Counted from the stretch's first letter, positions 1-11,884 are shown. The stretch is DNA of 64,000 nt from Collybia mongolica (GCA_013420905.1 JAAXNY010000005.1:1922001-1986000); one strand, 5' to 3'. The notes: generated by a model from the sequence alone, not told the origin. A program made the numbers and translations.

Positions 1-706
1 TCTACACCACAGAGGAAGCCTGCTGTTCCAAGAAAAACTTACGTGGCAGATCCCAAGAACAAGCTTGATGTGGCAGTGGGTGACGTTGTCAACAAATTAC
101 CAGTTGGTATCAATATTGAGGGTGTCTCAGAGACATGGAAAGACCAAAGTGGTAAATATTGGATTGGAAACCAAGACCCCAAACTCTGTTTCTGTCGAAT
201 TTTGCGATCACAGACGGTCATGGTTCGTGTTGGTGGTGGTTGGAGTGAACTCTCAAAGTTTGTCCTGCTTCGCGCTCAGAATTTGTTTCCAGCTCTGACC
301 AAAGACTCAAAGGTTTATCAAAGATCATTTTGCAGAGAGCTTCCGTCTCATGCCGGAGTCACCACCCCGTCCAGGGGCTCCAGAGGAGAAATGGATCAGC
401 TCTGCCATCCTGCTTGAAGCACCAGAGGTAGACTCAGGCACGCCACCAGAACCCCCTCGTACACCTGAACCAACACTTCCTTTCGTACCCTCTTTCTCCC
501 TTTTAACGCCCAGCGGACAAAGCCCCTACTCCATTAAATCAAATTCACCTTCATTGAAGGGATCACCTCTAACGCCTCTCCAATTCATTAGACGTGCGGA
601 CGCGGAGACCATATTACGACCTGTTACTCCATCCAAACCTCCTACCCTTCGTAACCGAAACCCAGCCGCTCATACACAAACTCGAAATTCGGTTTGGCGG
701 CCTTGA
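1..706 (+). CDS. GAS2-domain (GAR) protein, C-terminal part
   Basis: This is the 3' end of a gene that begins before the window; the frame is open from base 1. The segment around 130-257 encodes a GAS2 (GAR) fold, recognisable from WKDQSGKYWIGN, the basic RILRSQTVMVRVGGGW stretch and the following WSEL. GAS2 domains bind microtubules, so a cytoskeletal linker role is likely. A phase-2 intron at about 258-339 joins WSELS to NFRLMPES, which restores the usual end of the domain. The tail (340-706) is Pro/Ser/Thr-rich and probably disordered, and it stops at TGA 704-706. The rest of the protein is outside the window, so its overall identity is open. Confidence 0.75.
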
Positions 707-944
707 CATATTTACGACACATCATTCTGTATACCTACTGACATTATTGCATATAGATCGAGCATACTTTAATCGGCCAGCACAATGGATAAAATGTTTT
801 GTCTTTCAATTTTGTATCTATTCTTCCAGCATTGAATTCGTAATTGCTCTCCACTTGTATCACCTACAGTAAATACAGTTTTAGACGGAGCAACGCTCAG
901 CTATCACCCTGTTTATAACGTAAGAAAGAAACCATACGCCACGG

Positions 945-2925
945 TCAGATTTTCCAGCCACCAGATTTCTCCAGTTTCGTCTTCTTGACTTGATGCCTCT
1001 TAGCTTTAACCCTTTCGCCCTCTTTGTCTTCCTCTCGACCATTGGCTTGAGGATGCTTACGTTGGACGTGTCTTCTAAGTAGATCCTGGCGGACGAATGT
1101 AGTACCAGTAGCTCCATATGGGCAAACTGTACAAACGTACGGCCGAATGCCGCTATGACTTACTTCGTGCCGTTTACATTCGTTCCGCCGTAAAAATCGC
1201 GCTGAGCTAGAAAGGGTAACCGTTGAGTAGAGGAGAGGGTGGCGTGGAAGCTTCACGTCTGGCGTACCAATGGAGGCAACCAAAAGGCCTTTGATCTAGA
1301 TGTGCTCCAACGTGAATAAGAATATGATCCCGTCTCTTGTTTGATTGTGTACAGCCAGCAACGTAGCATCTGAAGTCGGAGATGAGCTCCCCCTGTGCAG
1401 ATAACTTGCCTGCAAACAATATCAGCCATCGTCTATCGTATTCCTTTCCAGGGTTCCGCAAACAATATCTCTCCGCCTTGGCTTTGAGTTCTATAAGCGA
1501 GATTCCTTTGTGGGCATCGAATACAGGCGTGCCCAAGTCGATATCTAAATCTTCAGCCTTGATGATAGATGCTCTGACAGCATCGTCGGATATTCGAAGA
1601 ATTGTTTTCACAGGTTTGGCATCTCCCTTCTTCAATGTGCGCTTCCGTTTCTTTTGGCGTGGACTAGGGAAAGGAGAAGATTCCTTGCTTGAGAGGCCTT
1701 GACAGGGTGGAGGCTCGTAGTCGCTATTCTCGTCGCCTTCTTGTAGCTTTTCGGAATTGAGGATGTCCTTGGGTCCTTTGGTCCCCAGGTTCTGAACCTT
1801 GCTATCAGAGTCGGTACAAACATTGGTCGAAAGCTCGAGAATAGGATCGGATGGATGCTCTTGTGCGTTTCCATCACTGAGGAAGAACATGTTTGAACGG
1901 AGAGATGACAGATAAGATGTATGGGAGTTAGAAGTCCCGCTCAGAGAGTCCACAAAAAAGCTATCAGACGAAAAGAGGGACGAAAGGTGGGACCCAGCAG
2001 ATACAGAGGGAGGGTACGGTTCAAGAACTTGATCTAAGGGCAAGTCTCGCTTGTGTGTCTGATCCAAGTCTCCCATGACTTCAACGGGATTGATACCTAT
2101 AGAATTACCATCCCATTGCGCAGAATACTGGTAAGTGTTGGTCCCTGGAGCAGCGGACATCTCTTTCTTATCACAGGGTAGGATGGGCCAAGGAGGCGAC
2201 TGGCTGGTATTCCTCGAGAATGAGTTGCCTAGGACAACAGTAGATGAAGTGGGATCTGCCCAAGATGATGAGATCTGTTGAAGAGCTAGATCCGCCGCTG
2301 CAGATATTCGTTCGGCCAGCAACCCAACAGAAATCCCAGAAGCAGCAGAGAGAGAGTCAAACGACCAATGACAGGGGTCATCCACGAATGGGTAGGACAA
2401 CGACAGACCATCCATAGGGTCGATAGCTTGGGTCATCATGTCACCGACGGTAGATACGAACACACTATTTGAAGCATTGGAGCCGAAGGACCATGACTTT
2501 GGGAGCTGAGGATCAAGAAAATTTATATTTTCTGCCAGTGTGTCATTTTGCTGGGCAAAATCCGGTACATTGTTCGGCTGGGGCTGTGGGGTGACGCCGA
2601 AGGAAGACGAATCTAGTCCCGGAGAAATTCTTCTTATGTTACTTCTATAACTGTAGTCGGGGTCGGCATATATACCCAAACCAGAGAGCGGTGGACTAGG
2701 CGACTGGATGCCAGTGTGGTTTTCGACTCGGGCGTTCGACTGGAAATCGGTTGCTCTGAAGCGATGTTCTTGAAGAAGAGAATGACGTGTCAAAGGACAG
2801 AATGAAGATGCTTTAGATGAAGAAGGTGTTGATAGAATGTCATGCGGCGCCAGCGCCAGGTGAGGAAGGTTAGAAATGTCCGTGTGGAGGGTCCTGAAAG
2901 TAGAGCATTGAGCGTAAACCGACAT
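945..2925 (-). CDS. C2H2 zinc-finger protein, putative transcription factor
   Basis: There are two exons, about 2925-1268 and 1206-945. A 61-nt intron (1207-1267) splits the codon for a zinc-binding Cys. Splicing rebuilds the finger CLHCSARFLRRNECKRHEVSH (written here in full: Cys-x2-Cys-x12-His-x3-His), followed by a second finger starting YVCTVC and ending HVQRKH. Upstream, CYVAGC...HILIHVGAH looks like another, degenerate finger. The first ~450 residues are Ser/Pro-rich and disordered. The C-terminus is Lys/Glu-rich and could act as a nuclear localisation signal. It is probably a DNA-binding regulator; targets cannot be told from sequence. It converges on the GAS2 gene. The start at 2925 (MSVYAQ) is the first Met of the long frame. 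Confidence 0.8.
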
Positions 2926-3336
2926 AAAGAGCGATGAGGGGTGGGATTCAACAGTGAATCGTCCTGTATTGTATTAGATCTGTTCCAATATCCGTCAAGG
3001 ATATGGCGGGGATACTGAAAGGGATAACGGAGGAAATTTCCTTGAAACGCGTTGTCCCAAAGTATCACTAGTTTGTTTGGCTCTCTTTGTCTAGTAGCTA
3101 TCCTCTTTTCCCTGCTCACGCATCTCCCCTGTTAGCTATAGGAAGATCAACGAAATTGTACCAATGAGCTATGTTTGATACCTGTAAGCTTCACTTGTTC
3201 TGCAGAACCCTAAATCTTCCATTGGCCCGCGTCTGGCTCAGAAGACAGTTCATTTCAATTGGAGATGGGACAGTAATGTTATGTATGACCTTAATGCTCA
3301 ACGCTATGGGGAACGCAACCAACAAGAACTCCAATT
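2926..3336. other. intergenic gap
   Basis: This 411-bp gap lies between the start of the C2H2 gene and the stop of dihydroorotase. It should hold the zinc-finger gene's promoter and leader and the dihydroorotase 3' UTR. A short open frame at 2790-3119 overlaps the start of the zinc-finger gene but shows no family resemblance. No other signal was seen. Confidence 0.5.
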
Positions 3337-4624
3337 TTATTGATGTTCTACAACTTCCCAACCTAGCTCTTTGCCCGCCCAGAAAGGGACAACGCTGTCA
3401 CGACCGAGAGTATACGTCTCTTGGATGATCCCTTTTCCTGCATTGACCTTTCTGAGAACAACAGGTGAATGATTATCTCTTGCGACCTCTCGTTTGTAGA
3501 ACGCGCGTCCATTTCCACTGACAAATCCTTCAAGTCTTTCCAAAGCCCCGAATGACTCCAGAAGGTGAGCGACGAGGGGTAAGAGGATTGGAGATGTATA
3601 AATCCCTGCAGCACACCCATGCGACGGGGAGCTTGTGGATTTCGAACATGGAGGATGCGGAGCAGAATCAGATCCCAGGAAGAAACGGGTGTGACCTATA
3701 AATTATGTGCGATTAAATGTGATGGGGTAAGTCTAAATTGTGGACACACCTTCTTTGATAACATCCCTCAGTGCCTGACGATCATCAGGGAATTTTGCCA
3801 CGGGTTTGCAAAAATTCCAAGATTGACCAGCCCAATCATCTACGGTGAGGGCAATATGATGCGCAGTGATAGTGCATGCTACTGTTTCTCCACATTGTTT
3901 GACTGCTTCGACAGCTGCGCGTGTTGTTGCATGCTCCAGTACAATACGAAGCGACGGGAATGCGGCATGAAGGCGATGTAGATGAGGAAGGAATTGAGGC
4001 TCAGCATTAAGGACGTGGATATTCTTGTTTTTCCGGGCGTGCGTTCAGACCATAAATATGTGCCAATTTGTTCGGAAAAGGGTGGAGAAAGGCATACCGC
4101 GTTTGGGTCAGAAGGAACTTCACCATGAAGATTGAGGACCATGCCGACTTCTTGCATGGCCCTGAATACGGGGTAGTACGATTCGTAGGATTCAATCCCT
4201 CCATCCGAATTAGTCGTGACGCCCCGAGGGTAGGACTTGACACCTATGCCACTGATTATCATTGGAACTACAGATTTTACTGTGATTAACGCACCGATGA
4301 TGCCAGCTTTGTTGGCTTTTCTGATCTCTTCGGGAGTAATATCTGGTGATAGATATAGTGTCATGAGATATTCAACGGTAGGGTCGATCTTTTCAAGTTC
4401 AGCTTTGTACGCAAGCGCCTGGGCTGTTGTAGTGATCGGCGGTTTGAGATTTGGCTAAGTTTCGGTCAGATTATACTAGCAGTGGTTTAGATGTGGAAAC
4501 TTGCCATAACATACGCAAGATTGAAGCCTCCTTTCCGAACATGAGGGGTGACCAGGGTGGACAGAGAACCTTGTCGGAGATGGACATGGAAGTCAGCAGG
4601 TGAGTTTATAGATATAGTTGTCAT
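3337..4624 (-). CDS. URA4: dihydroorotase (PyrC/Ura4 type)
   Basis: This enzyme closes N-carbamoyl-aspartate to dihydroorotate in de novo pyrimidine synthesis. The five predicted exons are 4624-4505, 4454-4295, 4243-4098, 4023-3750 and 3695-3337, giving about 350 residues. Family signatures appear in order: the metal site FHVHLRQGSL, YVM-PNLKPPIT, the carboxylated Lys in VKSYPRGVTTNSD, LNLHGEV, RIVLEHATT and the catalytic Asp in FFLGSDSAPHP. All active-site residues expected for the PyrC subfamily are present. The first intron (4455-4504) has a GC donor (GCAAGT); only this splice gives YVM|PNL. The gene is divergent from kinesin-8 across about 245 bp, so the two may share a promoter region. 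Confidence 0.93.
4455..4504 (-). other. GC-AG intron in dihydroorotase
   Basis: This 50-nt intron begins GCAAGT directly after the Met codon of YVM and ends TTAG before PNLKPP. The join keeps frame and restores a conserved family motif. A GT donor three codons upstream (GTATGT) would delete those conserved residues. Confidence 0.75.
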
Positions 4625-4869
4625 GTCCTGCTGCCTGTTGGGAGAAGGTGAAAGAAAAAAAGAAAGATTAGATATCAGATTAGATTTTCCAGATCACCAC
4701 GCCGCGAACGGCCACGTGACAGAACGCGTTGTGGTTCAATTTGTTCTTCCGCAAAACTTGCCAAACAACCATCTCTTCGCCTCCCGCCCCAAACTCGTCC
4801 TCAAGTCAATTCCCGCCGACCTCAAGAATCTTTTTATCTCGGTTGGAATAGTCGATACAGTGCCGAATA

Positions 4870-7800
4870 ATGGTTGCTGCAGGCTCCATCACAGTCGCAG
4901 GTTCGCATTACTGCTTTGTTGATCTCTGGGCGCCGTTAAACCGCATGTTCAACTTGTGTTTATAGTTCGTGTAAGGCCACCAACAACATGGGAGGCGGCT
5001 CGCCTCCCGGAACCATGTTATGATTATACAATGCGGGGAGAAGGCGCATTATCTACCCCAGGAAAGGTCGTGAACACAGCTACACTTCGGGACATCGTTC
5101 AGATCGTAGATGACCGGATACTTACATTCGACCCCGATGAGAAGGATAGAGCAAGGGCATTTGTTGAACGCGGTTTTATGCCTCCTGGGACGAAACGCTA
5201 CAAGGACAAGAGATTTATGTTCGACAGGGTCTTCAATCACGAGGCGCGACAGCAGGACGTGTATGAAGCCACATCGCAGCCCTTGCTGAAAGGTCTTTTC
5301 GATGGTTACAACGCTACAGTATTTGCTTATGGCGTGAGCCTACTTACCCTCTATCTTGCGACATCCATTGACCACAATTCCGTCCCAGGCCACGGGCTGT
5401 GGTAAAACACACACCATCAGTGGGACCGAGTCTGATCCAGGGATAATATATCTCACAATGGCAGACTTATTTCAACGTATTGATGATCGCCGAGATGAAT
5501 GGAACGTGGAAGTCATGGTTACCTTCCTAGAAATATACAACGAGGAAATCAGGGATCTTCTCGCAGAACCAGGAGCTCACATCCCTCGTGGTGGGCTCTC
5601 TATCCGTGAAGACAAATCGGTCAAAGTTGTGGGGCTTGTAGAGCTTAAACCAAGGACAGCAGAGGAGGTGAAGCAAATTGTATTGCAGGGTAATCTAAAG
5701 AGAACCCAGAGTCCCACCCATGCCAACGAGACGAGTTCGCGGTCCCATGCCGTTTTACAAGTTCATATTACTCAATCACCTAGGACGGCAGCCGTCACGG
5801 AGCAACGAACCATGGCTACACTTTCCATCATTGATCTTGCTGGTAGCGAACGCGCCGCTGCAACATCGAACATGGGCCAACGAATGGTTGAGGGCGCCAA
5901 CATCAACAAATCACTACTTGCTCTTGGAAACTGCATCAACGCCCTCTGTGAAAGTGGTGGAGCTACACGCCACATACCGTACCGAAACAGCAAACTCACT
6001 CGCTTGCTCAAGTTCTCTCTTGGAGGAAACTGCAAGACGGTCATGATCGTTTGTGTTGCCCCTACATCGAATCATTTTGACGATACCCACAATACGCTCG
6101 TATACGCTGAACGGGCCACCAAGATAAAGACCAAGGTCGTCACGAGAAATGTTGTAAACGTTGATCGGCATGTTGGAAGATATGTGGAGGCGATCAACCG
6201 GCTCAACAGTGAGATTTTGGAACTGAAAGCTAGGCTTTCAGGAAAGAGGGAAGCAGAGAACGATATAATTCGTCGCAAAAAGGCGGAGGCGAGTGCAGAG
6301 ATTGAGAGGGCAAAGAATGATATGAAAACCAAGGTAGAACAAACGAAAACATCGATTGTAGATGGGGCGTTCTGCACAGGCAAAATGACCGTTGCGAAGT
6401 TGAAGCTTGGGGTCATCCGTGCACGCCTAGCGCAAATCGACGCCAGAGGGTCTTCAAGCTCTTCCTCCATATCTTCAGATCTTGAGGCCGAACGTGCACT
6501 ATTACAGGCCCTAGCAGGCCCGGAGGAGCAGGTTGTGAAGCCGGATTCTACCATCAGTACCCGAATTCACCGCTCCTCTAATTCTAATGCAATGTTCGAA
6601 GCAACACTGCGGGCAGTCTCAGAGAGAAAATCGGAGAAGCTGGACGAAGTTAGTGTGGATAATGTGAAGCTCGACGCGATGAGTAGAAGGGCCGATATGG
6701 AGAGACTCAAGGCGGAAAGTGAACGTGATGAGATGCGCAAGGCGGTTGAGGACATGGCTGAAATTATGGTCGGGCTTGTGGGGATGCTTGGGAGGTGTAC
6801 AGTCATGGTAGGCGAGGCGTCCGACGTCCTGGGAGAGCAAATGGATGGAGAGGGAGGATCTGATACTGTGCAAAAGGTGGCGAAGCTGCTCGGGGTGGTG
6901 AAGCAGAACAACAACGAAACATTCAAGAAGCTCTTGGGACATTCAACTGAGGGCTATGCCGTACACGCGCAGGCTCCCTCCATATCCTCGTTGGATAATT
7001 TTAACGGATACGGGGAAACATTCATCAGAAGAATAAGCTCTGGTCCAGCCATCTTACAATCATCTGCAAGTACAAGGGGACCAACTTCCAGGCGGTCATC
7101 GGCATTCGGGGCCAACACCCTTGCACCACCAGAGTCGCGCCGTTCCCATCGTTCTCCTCGCAAGTCGTTACGCTCAAGTTTGGTTTCACAGCCATATAGA
7201 AGGGTGTCGGACAAGGAGAAGAAAGCGCTCAAAGGTGGAAAGAATGTACAGTGGAGAGACGAAGCTGGACAGGGTGATCTGGACGATGGTGGTCCCAAAG
7301 CAGCCCCCGTTGCCGTAACAGTCATTCCTGCCAGTCCATCCAATGATGTTGCGGAAGATGCAACATCGCCATCATTTTCGGCCGCGGTTGCACCACAAAG
7401 AAGTACCTCTCTTGGCGGTTCCGAAAGCGAATGGGAGGACGAGAATGAGAAGACCGATGACAGCATAAGCTATATGTCAATGTCCCTTCCCCCTTCCAGC
7501 TACGACTATTCTTTGAGCTCCTTGAACAATTCCCGTTTACTTGGGACAGGAAACTCCAAAAGATCTCGACCTAGCCGGTTGGACCCTAGTTTCCTCAAAG
7601 CAAAGTCTAAAGCTTCAACACTGGGAAGTCTTGTGGAGGCAAACGAGAATGGAAGCCCCGAGAGGCGCGATCACAACCCTTTGTCCGACATGAGTATGAA
7701 CCAATTTTCTATGTCTGATGATTCATCAGAGTCAGCTGGACACCGCACCTTCTCTGAGAACAGTTTGCACGTCCCAAAAGTCCATGATCGAGTACATGGA

Positions 7801-8190
7801 AGTCCCGGAAGGCGGGGCCCTTCAACCCCGAAGAAGGGAATGGGCTCCAGCTCCAACTCAGGAACAGGGAGGAGTGGCGGTGGGAGACGGCGATCCAATA
7901 TCGGGCCTTTGCGCAACGATAAGGGGCGCAGGCGGTCAAGCATGATCCCACAACTTTCACCACCAGTCGATGGGAGTAAGACGATGGCACGCAGGGTGAT
8001 GCTGGCGAGCCCCGCGAAACGGGTGAAACGGACCTCGTTAACCAAGTCGATGAGTGTCAGCACGCTCAAGCTGAAATCCGTTACCTCACCGCCAATGAGC
8101 TCTATGGCAAGCTTCTCGGCGGCGGGCATGGATCCGAATGCCAGTGCAGATATCAGTTTTAACAAATCTTTTAGGCCTACATGGCGATGA
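4870..8190 (+). CDS. KIP3: kinesin-8 (Kip3/Klp5/6-type) motor
   Basis: This is a plus-end-directed, microtubule-depolymerising kinesin used in spindle-length control and nuclear positioning. Exons are 4870-4900, 4966-5333 and 5389-8190. The motor opens with VRVRPPTTWE. Splicing at 5333/5389 creates the P-loop YGATGCGKTHT, in the Kip3-style form rather than the commoner GQTGSGKT. Switch I (NETSSRSHAV), switch II (DLAGSERA) and the microtubule-binding segment with HIPYRNSKLTRLL follow. After the motor, the neck NVDRHVGRYVEAI is typical of kinesin-8. Coiled-coil stretches follow, then a long basic, Ser-rich tail probably used for lattice binding and regulation. The start at 4870 is the nearest upstream Met that splices in frame; exon 1 is short, so the exact N-terminus is less certain. 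Confidence 0.92.
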
Positions 8191-8620
8191 GTTTGTCCAT
8201 TATTTTCGGCCTTATCCCTGCTTTGGCGCTAGTTTTATGGCTGGAGCCTATACTACGCATGTATCTGTTTATTGGACCTATTGCCACCACTATCATTTGT
8301 GGTGCGTTCGACTTCATGACATAACGTTTGCTAGCACCCACATTTGTGCCATTCCTTCCATTCTGTAATATTGTATATACCCATCGCTGTTGGTGTTCGT
8401 GTACACATACCTATTATTTTCTGAAAACAATTCTATTTGGATCGTGTTCCGAGCAAGTCCAATGAGCTTTATATAATCCGGATAGTAATTAATTGAACAG
8501 GCGGGTTATGGTAATGGGATTAACGCAAGGTTAAGATATGTATGACCAGTACCTTTTGTGAGAATTCATGCAGCATTGGCTTTATCCACGAGTCCAACCT
8601 TTTTGGAGACGTCTTTTGTT

Positions 8621-9196
8621 TCATTCCTGAATTTTGGCAAGAATCTCTGAATCTTTGAAAAGGAAATATTCCTATGATATACATCAGCTTGACTGCAAGC
8701 GAGAAAGGCCCACACATGTTACATACATCCTCTCCGACCTTGATGGAATTTCCTCCCCAGCCAGGTAGTAGAACCCGGTCGCCAGCCTTCACTTGAGTCG
8801 GTACAATTTTTCCATCCTTGTTAGGAACACCAGGACCAACAGCAATGACAGTCGCCTCGGGCAAAGGGTTAGTCGTGGCGGACGTGGGTAAGAATATTCC
8901 TGTAGCTGTTTTCTATGGGGACGAGTTGAGTTTAGTTACTGGTAGGAGGCGCGCGGCGTACGGTCTCAGGCTTGAACCGTTGAACTAAGACACGGTCAAG
9001 CAGAGGGACAAGAGACTTGATAGATTTAAAAGTCGCCTGGGCAGCCTGTGGGGTTACATATCAGAGGCGCACACAGGGAAGGTGAACAAGAGACGAGTTA
9101 GATAAAAACGTCAGCGATCGTGAAAACGGGAATGAACAGAAATTTCGTTACAAAATTGGGAGCGCAAACACACATAGAGGATTTGGTACGCACCAT
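8621..9196 (-). CDS. HSP10: mitochondrial 10-kDa chaperonin (Hsp10/GroES)
   Basis: This is the co-chaperonin lid of Hsp60 in the mitochondrial matrix. Exons are 9196-9194, 9045-8962, 8912-8727 and 8671-8621. Exon 1 contributes only the ATG. The rest reads MAAQATFKSIKSLVPLLDRV, then QRFKPETKTATGIFLP (the mobile loop), the core with AVGPGVPNKDGKI and DRVLLPGWGG, and the last exon EYFLFKDSEILAKIQE. The length of about 107 residues is normal for the family. Without the last intron (8672-8726) the frame runs into unrelated sequence, so that splice is well supported. The gene reads away from the DUF6699 gene. Confidence 0.9.
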
Positions 9197-9812
9197 TTGA
9201 AATTTTTACAATAGAAAGGTGAGTGGGTGAAAGTAAATTATGAGTTCTGGGAATTAGCCGTAGTTCGTAAGCCCTGTTAGTTCGCGTTGATGGCGACTAT
9301 TTTGTTTTCAGAGTCTAGCTTTGTATTCGACAGTTTCTTGTCCCTTAACAACCTGTTACCGGTTCGCCTTGTTGTTCAATGATGCAATGTCCGCGTGAAG
9401 GACGAGATGGCAAACCCGAAGGGAACAAGGAAAATAGTCAGAAGATACAATATATTTGACAATTACTAAGGACATCACAACCCAGCAGAGCCTTTTGTTC
9501 CTTTTCAGCATACATAAGATGCTCGCCAAACCTGCAGGGTGAAGAACCTACTCCGTACCACAAATTAACCAACAAGTGACACGTAAATGCCCCGTGCCGT
9601 CGGGTCCCACCCCCGGAGTAGTTTCCAACATTATAATCGCTGAAGGGATCGGCTGCGTGGTATCCTGAAACATAACCAAAAACCAAGTGTGCCGCCAGGT
9701 GCGTCCACAAACGCAATGCCCAGACGACTCAGAGCAGCAGCGATGTTCCCTGGAACAGATCCTTTCAATACTTACAATGTCGATGGTAGGCTCCTGCCTT
9801 GACACATTTATT
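9197..9812. other. divergent intergenic region Hsp10 / DUF6699 gene
   Basis: The gap is about 616 bp and contains the promoters of two diverging genes. Open frames here (for example 9438-9716 on the minus strand) show no family resemblance. No canonical TATA box was identified. Confidence 0.4.
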
Positions 9813-10625
9813 ATGTCTGATTACTTCACTGTAGATCAGTACCACTGTCACCAATGTTGTCTGTACCATTATAATGGTCACCAACCTTTTCCCACGACCA
9901 CCGGTCCTCCCTTTCCTGTTCCCCATGATCCTCGACAAAACAATCTTCATCAGCAACACCCGATACAACCACAGACGACATGGTTATACCCTACCGGAGC
10001 TTTGCAATGGACACCTAATACTTTCACTGGAGCAAACTCAACAGTCCCCCTACCTCCAGTTGAGCCCACTCCGTGGACTAGCGCTGCTGCTTCCGACGCT
10101 ATCCTGAGTGGGATCAAATTGGATCCCATTTTATGTAACAGTTCGATCAAATGGAACATATCACGTCGCCCATCAACAGCCACCCAACATGGCAGCCGGG
10201 CTGCGCTCGCAGCTCTGCTACCCCGTCCTGCGCTGCAACCAGAATTCCGTAAGGTGACCATTGACATTGGCACTGAGACCAGCATTTCTCGTTGGGCTTT
10301 CGTCTGGGGTCGTCTCAGGGTGAAGGCAGATAATCCTGCGGGGATAACCGTGAAAGATGTCATGGATGCCATCTACACCTATTTCCACATGCCTCTCAGC
10401 GCTATAGAGCTCGAAATGGTCCACCATGGCGATCATGAGGCGCTCGCGCGCGCTCAAACTATGCGTATAAATTCTAGAGCAGGTCAGCGTCGCTTAGTTG
10501 ATCCTGGCCCTTTACGTGTTGACCTCTTGCTTGGCTGTCATTATTTCGAGAGTTTGACCGTTGTATCGTTTCAAGGGAGTCATTGTAAAGTGGCTCTTCG
10601 TCTCAAGTACAACCTTGATTGTTAG
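9813..10625 (+). CDS. DUF6699 domain protein
   Basis: This is a single-exon protein of about 270 residues if it starts at MSDYFTVDQYH; in-frame Met codons at 9777-9783 and 9687 are alternatives. The first 110 residues are Pro/Gln/His-rich. The C-terminal ~160 residues match the basidiomycete DUF6699 pattern: LDPILCNSSIKWNISRRP, then LPRPALQPEFRKVTIDI, the turn ITVKDVMDAIYTYFHMP and the end PLRVDLLLGCHYFESLTV. The family has no known function but is abundant and often multigene in Agaricomycetes. Its 3' end faces the first of two unknown paralogues. Confidence 0.7.
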   Translation: MSDYFTVDQYHCHQCCLYHYNGHQPFPTTTGPPFPVPHDPRQNNLHQQHPIQPQTTWLYPTGALQWTPNTFTGANSTVPLPPVEPTPWTSAAASDAILSGIKLDPILCNSSIKWNISRRPSTATQHGSRAALAALLPRPALQPEFRKVTIDIGTETSISRWAFVWGRLRVKADNPAGITVKDVMDAIYTYFHMPLSAIELEMVHHGDHEALARAQTMRINSRAGQRRLVDPGPLRVDLLLGCHYFESLTVVSFQGSHCKVALRLKYNLDC

Positions 10626-10942
10626 TTTTAAATCGAGAACAAATTCTAACAACTTTCTCCATGTACCTTAGCCCGCTGTCTTTCGGTGTACTCATGATTT
10701 AGTTTATAATAATTAATGGTGTAAGAAATTTATGTTTGTCCAGGAGAGTGATGCAAAGATGAAGAGTGCCAGTAATTAAGTGTGTAGATGTGCTTACAAG
10801 AGATTACATGAAAGTGACAGCGATAAGAGAGCAACGGGAAAGAACTTGTGCGAGAAAGCAATAGGAAGCAACGGGAAAACAATGGTAAGGAACAAGAGAG
10901 CAATGAGAAAACAAAGTTCACAGTCAGATACGAACCTGGCAG
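10626..10942. other. convergent 3' gap
   Basis: This 317-bp stretch lies between two convergent stop codons. It is presumably shared 3' UTR and polyadenylation sequence. It is A-rich from about 10840 to 10920. Nothing else was seen. Confidence 0.4.
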
Positions 10943-11884
10943 CTATAGGCGCACAATGCTCTGCCCAAATTCACGCATTGAACCAGGTACTTCCCCAGTA
11001 AATCCTGCGAGGAACGCCCGCCACGCCGCCTCTCCAGGCTCTAGTTCTATTTCTCCACGCCTCCATGTTTGAACATCAATGGTTTTCTTCATGCTATTCC
11101 CGCCCTGGCCCCTCGAAACAATGTCCGTTGGTCGCCACCGACCTCCACCTAATTTAGCCTTCACATCAAATTTCACTACGAAAGGTCCGTTGTGTTCCAC
11201 TACAGTCGCCACCTGGAAATGTGGAGGAATCCCCCCTTCACTACTTTGATTTTCCACGACTGTCCAGTGACCACACGTCATGCCTTGCTGTAGTGAGCCA
11301 ACTATGGCCATTGCATGCATGATAAGCTTCTGAGTCTCTTTTTCCACAGATGGAGTCACTCCAATAGAGGCGGGCCCGTATCCAATCGCTATGGGAAGAG
11401 CAATACTTTTTTTGAACGTGGTGTGTTCCTCCGTCCATCCCCCAACACTGTGTTCGGGTGCAACTCCTACAATCTTCGGGCGTGATCGCGGCAATGGTGA
11501 AGGGCTATAGCTGGGGCTGGAATGAGCGTTGGGGCTAATATCGACGCTAGAGCGCGAGCCAGAGGGCGGCTGTGGGGAAACATGCAGGTTAATGGTTGCA
11601 TTAACAAAGCGGCGCCTGGGGGAAGGATGACATGTTATGTTTAGGATGAGGAGGGCGTGGGTTGGATCCAATGGTTGGATAGTTGAAAGTACTGCAGACA
11701 TGTAGGAATCCTTGATTTCCTTCTCTGTTAAAATATCATCAGAATCCTCTGCAATCTCTGACTGCTTTTCGGCCTTGCGGAATTTCGAGAATGGGTTCGC
11801 CCGGGGAGTACATTCCGTCACGTTTATGTTTTCAATATCTTCTTCGAACAAGATAGTGAATGTGTGTGGGTTTTCGGAGTCCAT
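10943..11884 (-). CDS. unknown fungal protein, tandem paralogue A
   Basis: This is a single exon of about 313 residues; the family is not recognised. MDSENPHTF at 11884 is chosen as the start because it aligns with the start of the downstream paralogue (MESERTF). An in-frame Met at 11917 would add 11 residues. Shared blocks with the neighbour at 12451-13374 are DSYMSA-LSTIQ, LLILN-TCHP-RRFVNA, HSVGGWTEE, the KETQK-MHAM-IVGS helix, GIP-HFQ, EHNGPFV and WRAFL-G-TGEV-MREFGQ-IVR. There is a disordered Ser/Pro linker near residues 115-150. No signal peptide or membrane helix is visible. The dense conservation suggests a folded, soluble protein under selection. Confidence 0.75.
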   Translation of the reverse strand: MDSENPHTFTILFEEDIENINVTECTPRANPFSKFRKAEKQSEIAEDSDDILTEKEIKDSYMSAVLSTIQPLDPTHALLILNITCHPSPRRRFVNATINLHVSPQPPSGSRSSVDISPNAHSSPSYSPSPLPRSRPKIVGVAPEHSVGGWTEEHTTFKKSIALPIAIGYGPASIGVTPSVEKETQKLIMHAMAIVGSLQQGMTCGHWTVVENQSSEGGIPPHFQVATVVEHNGPFVVKFDVKAKLGGGRWRPTDIVSRGQGGNSMKKTIDVQTWRRGEIELEPGEAAWRAFLAGFTGEVPGSMREFGQSIVRL

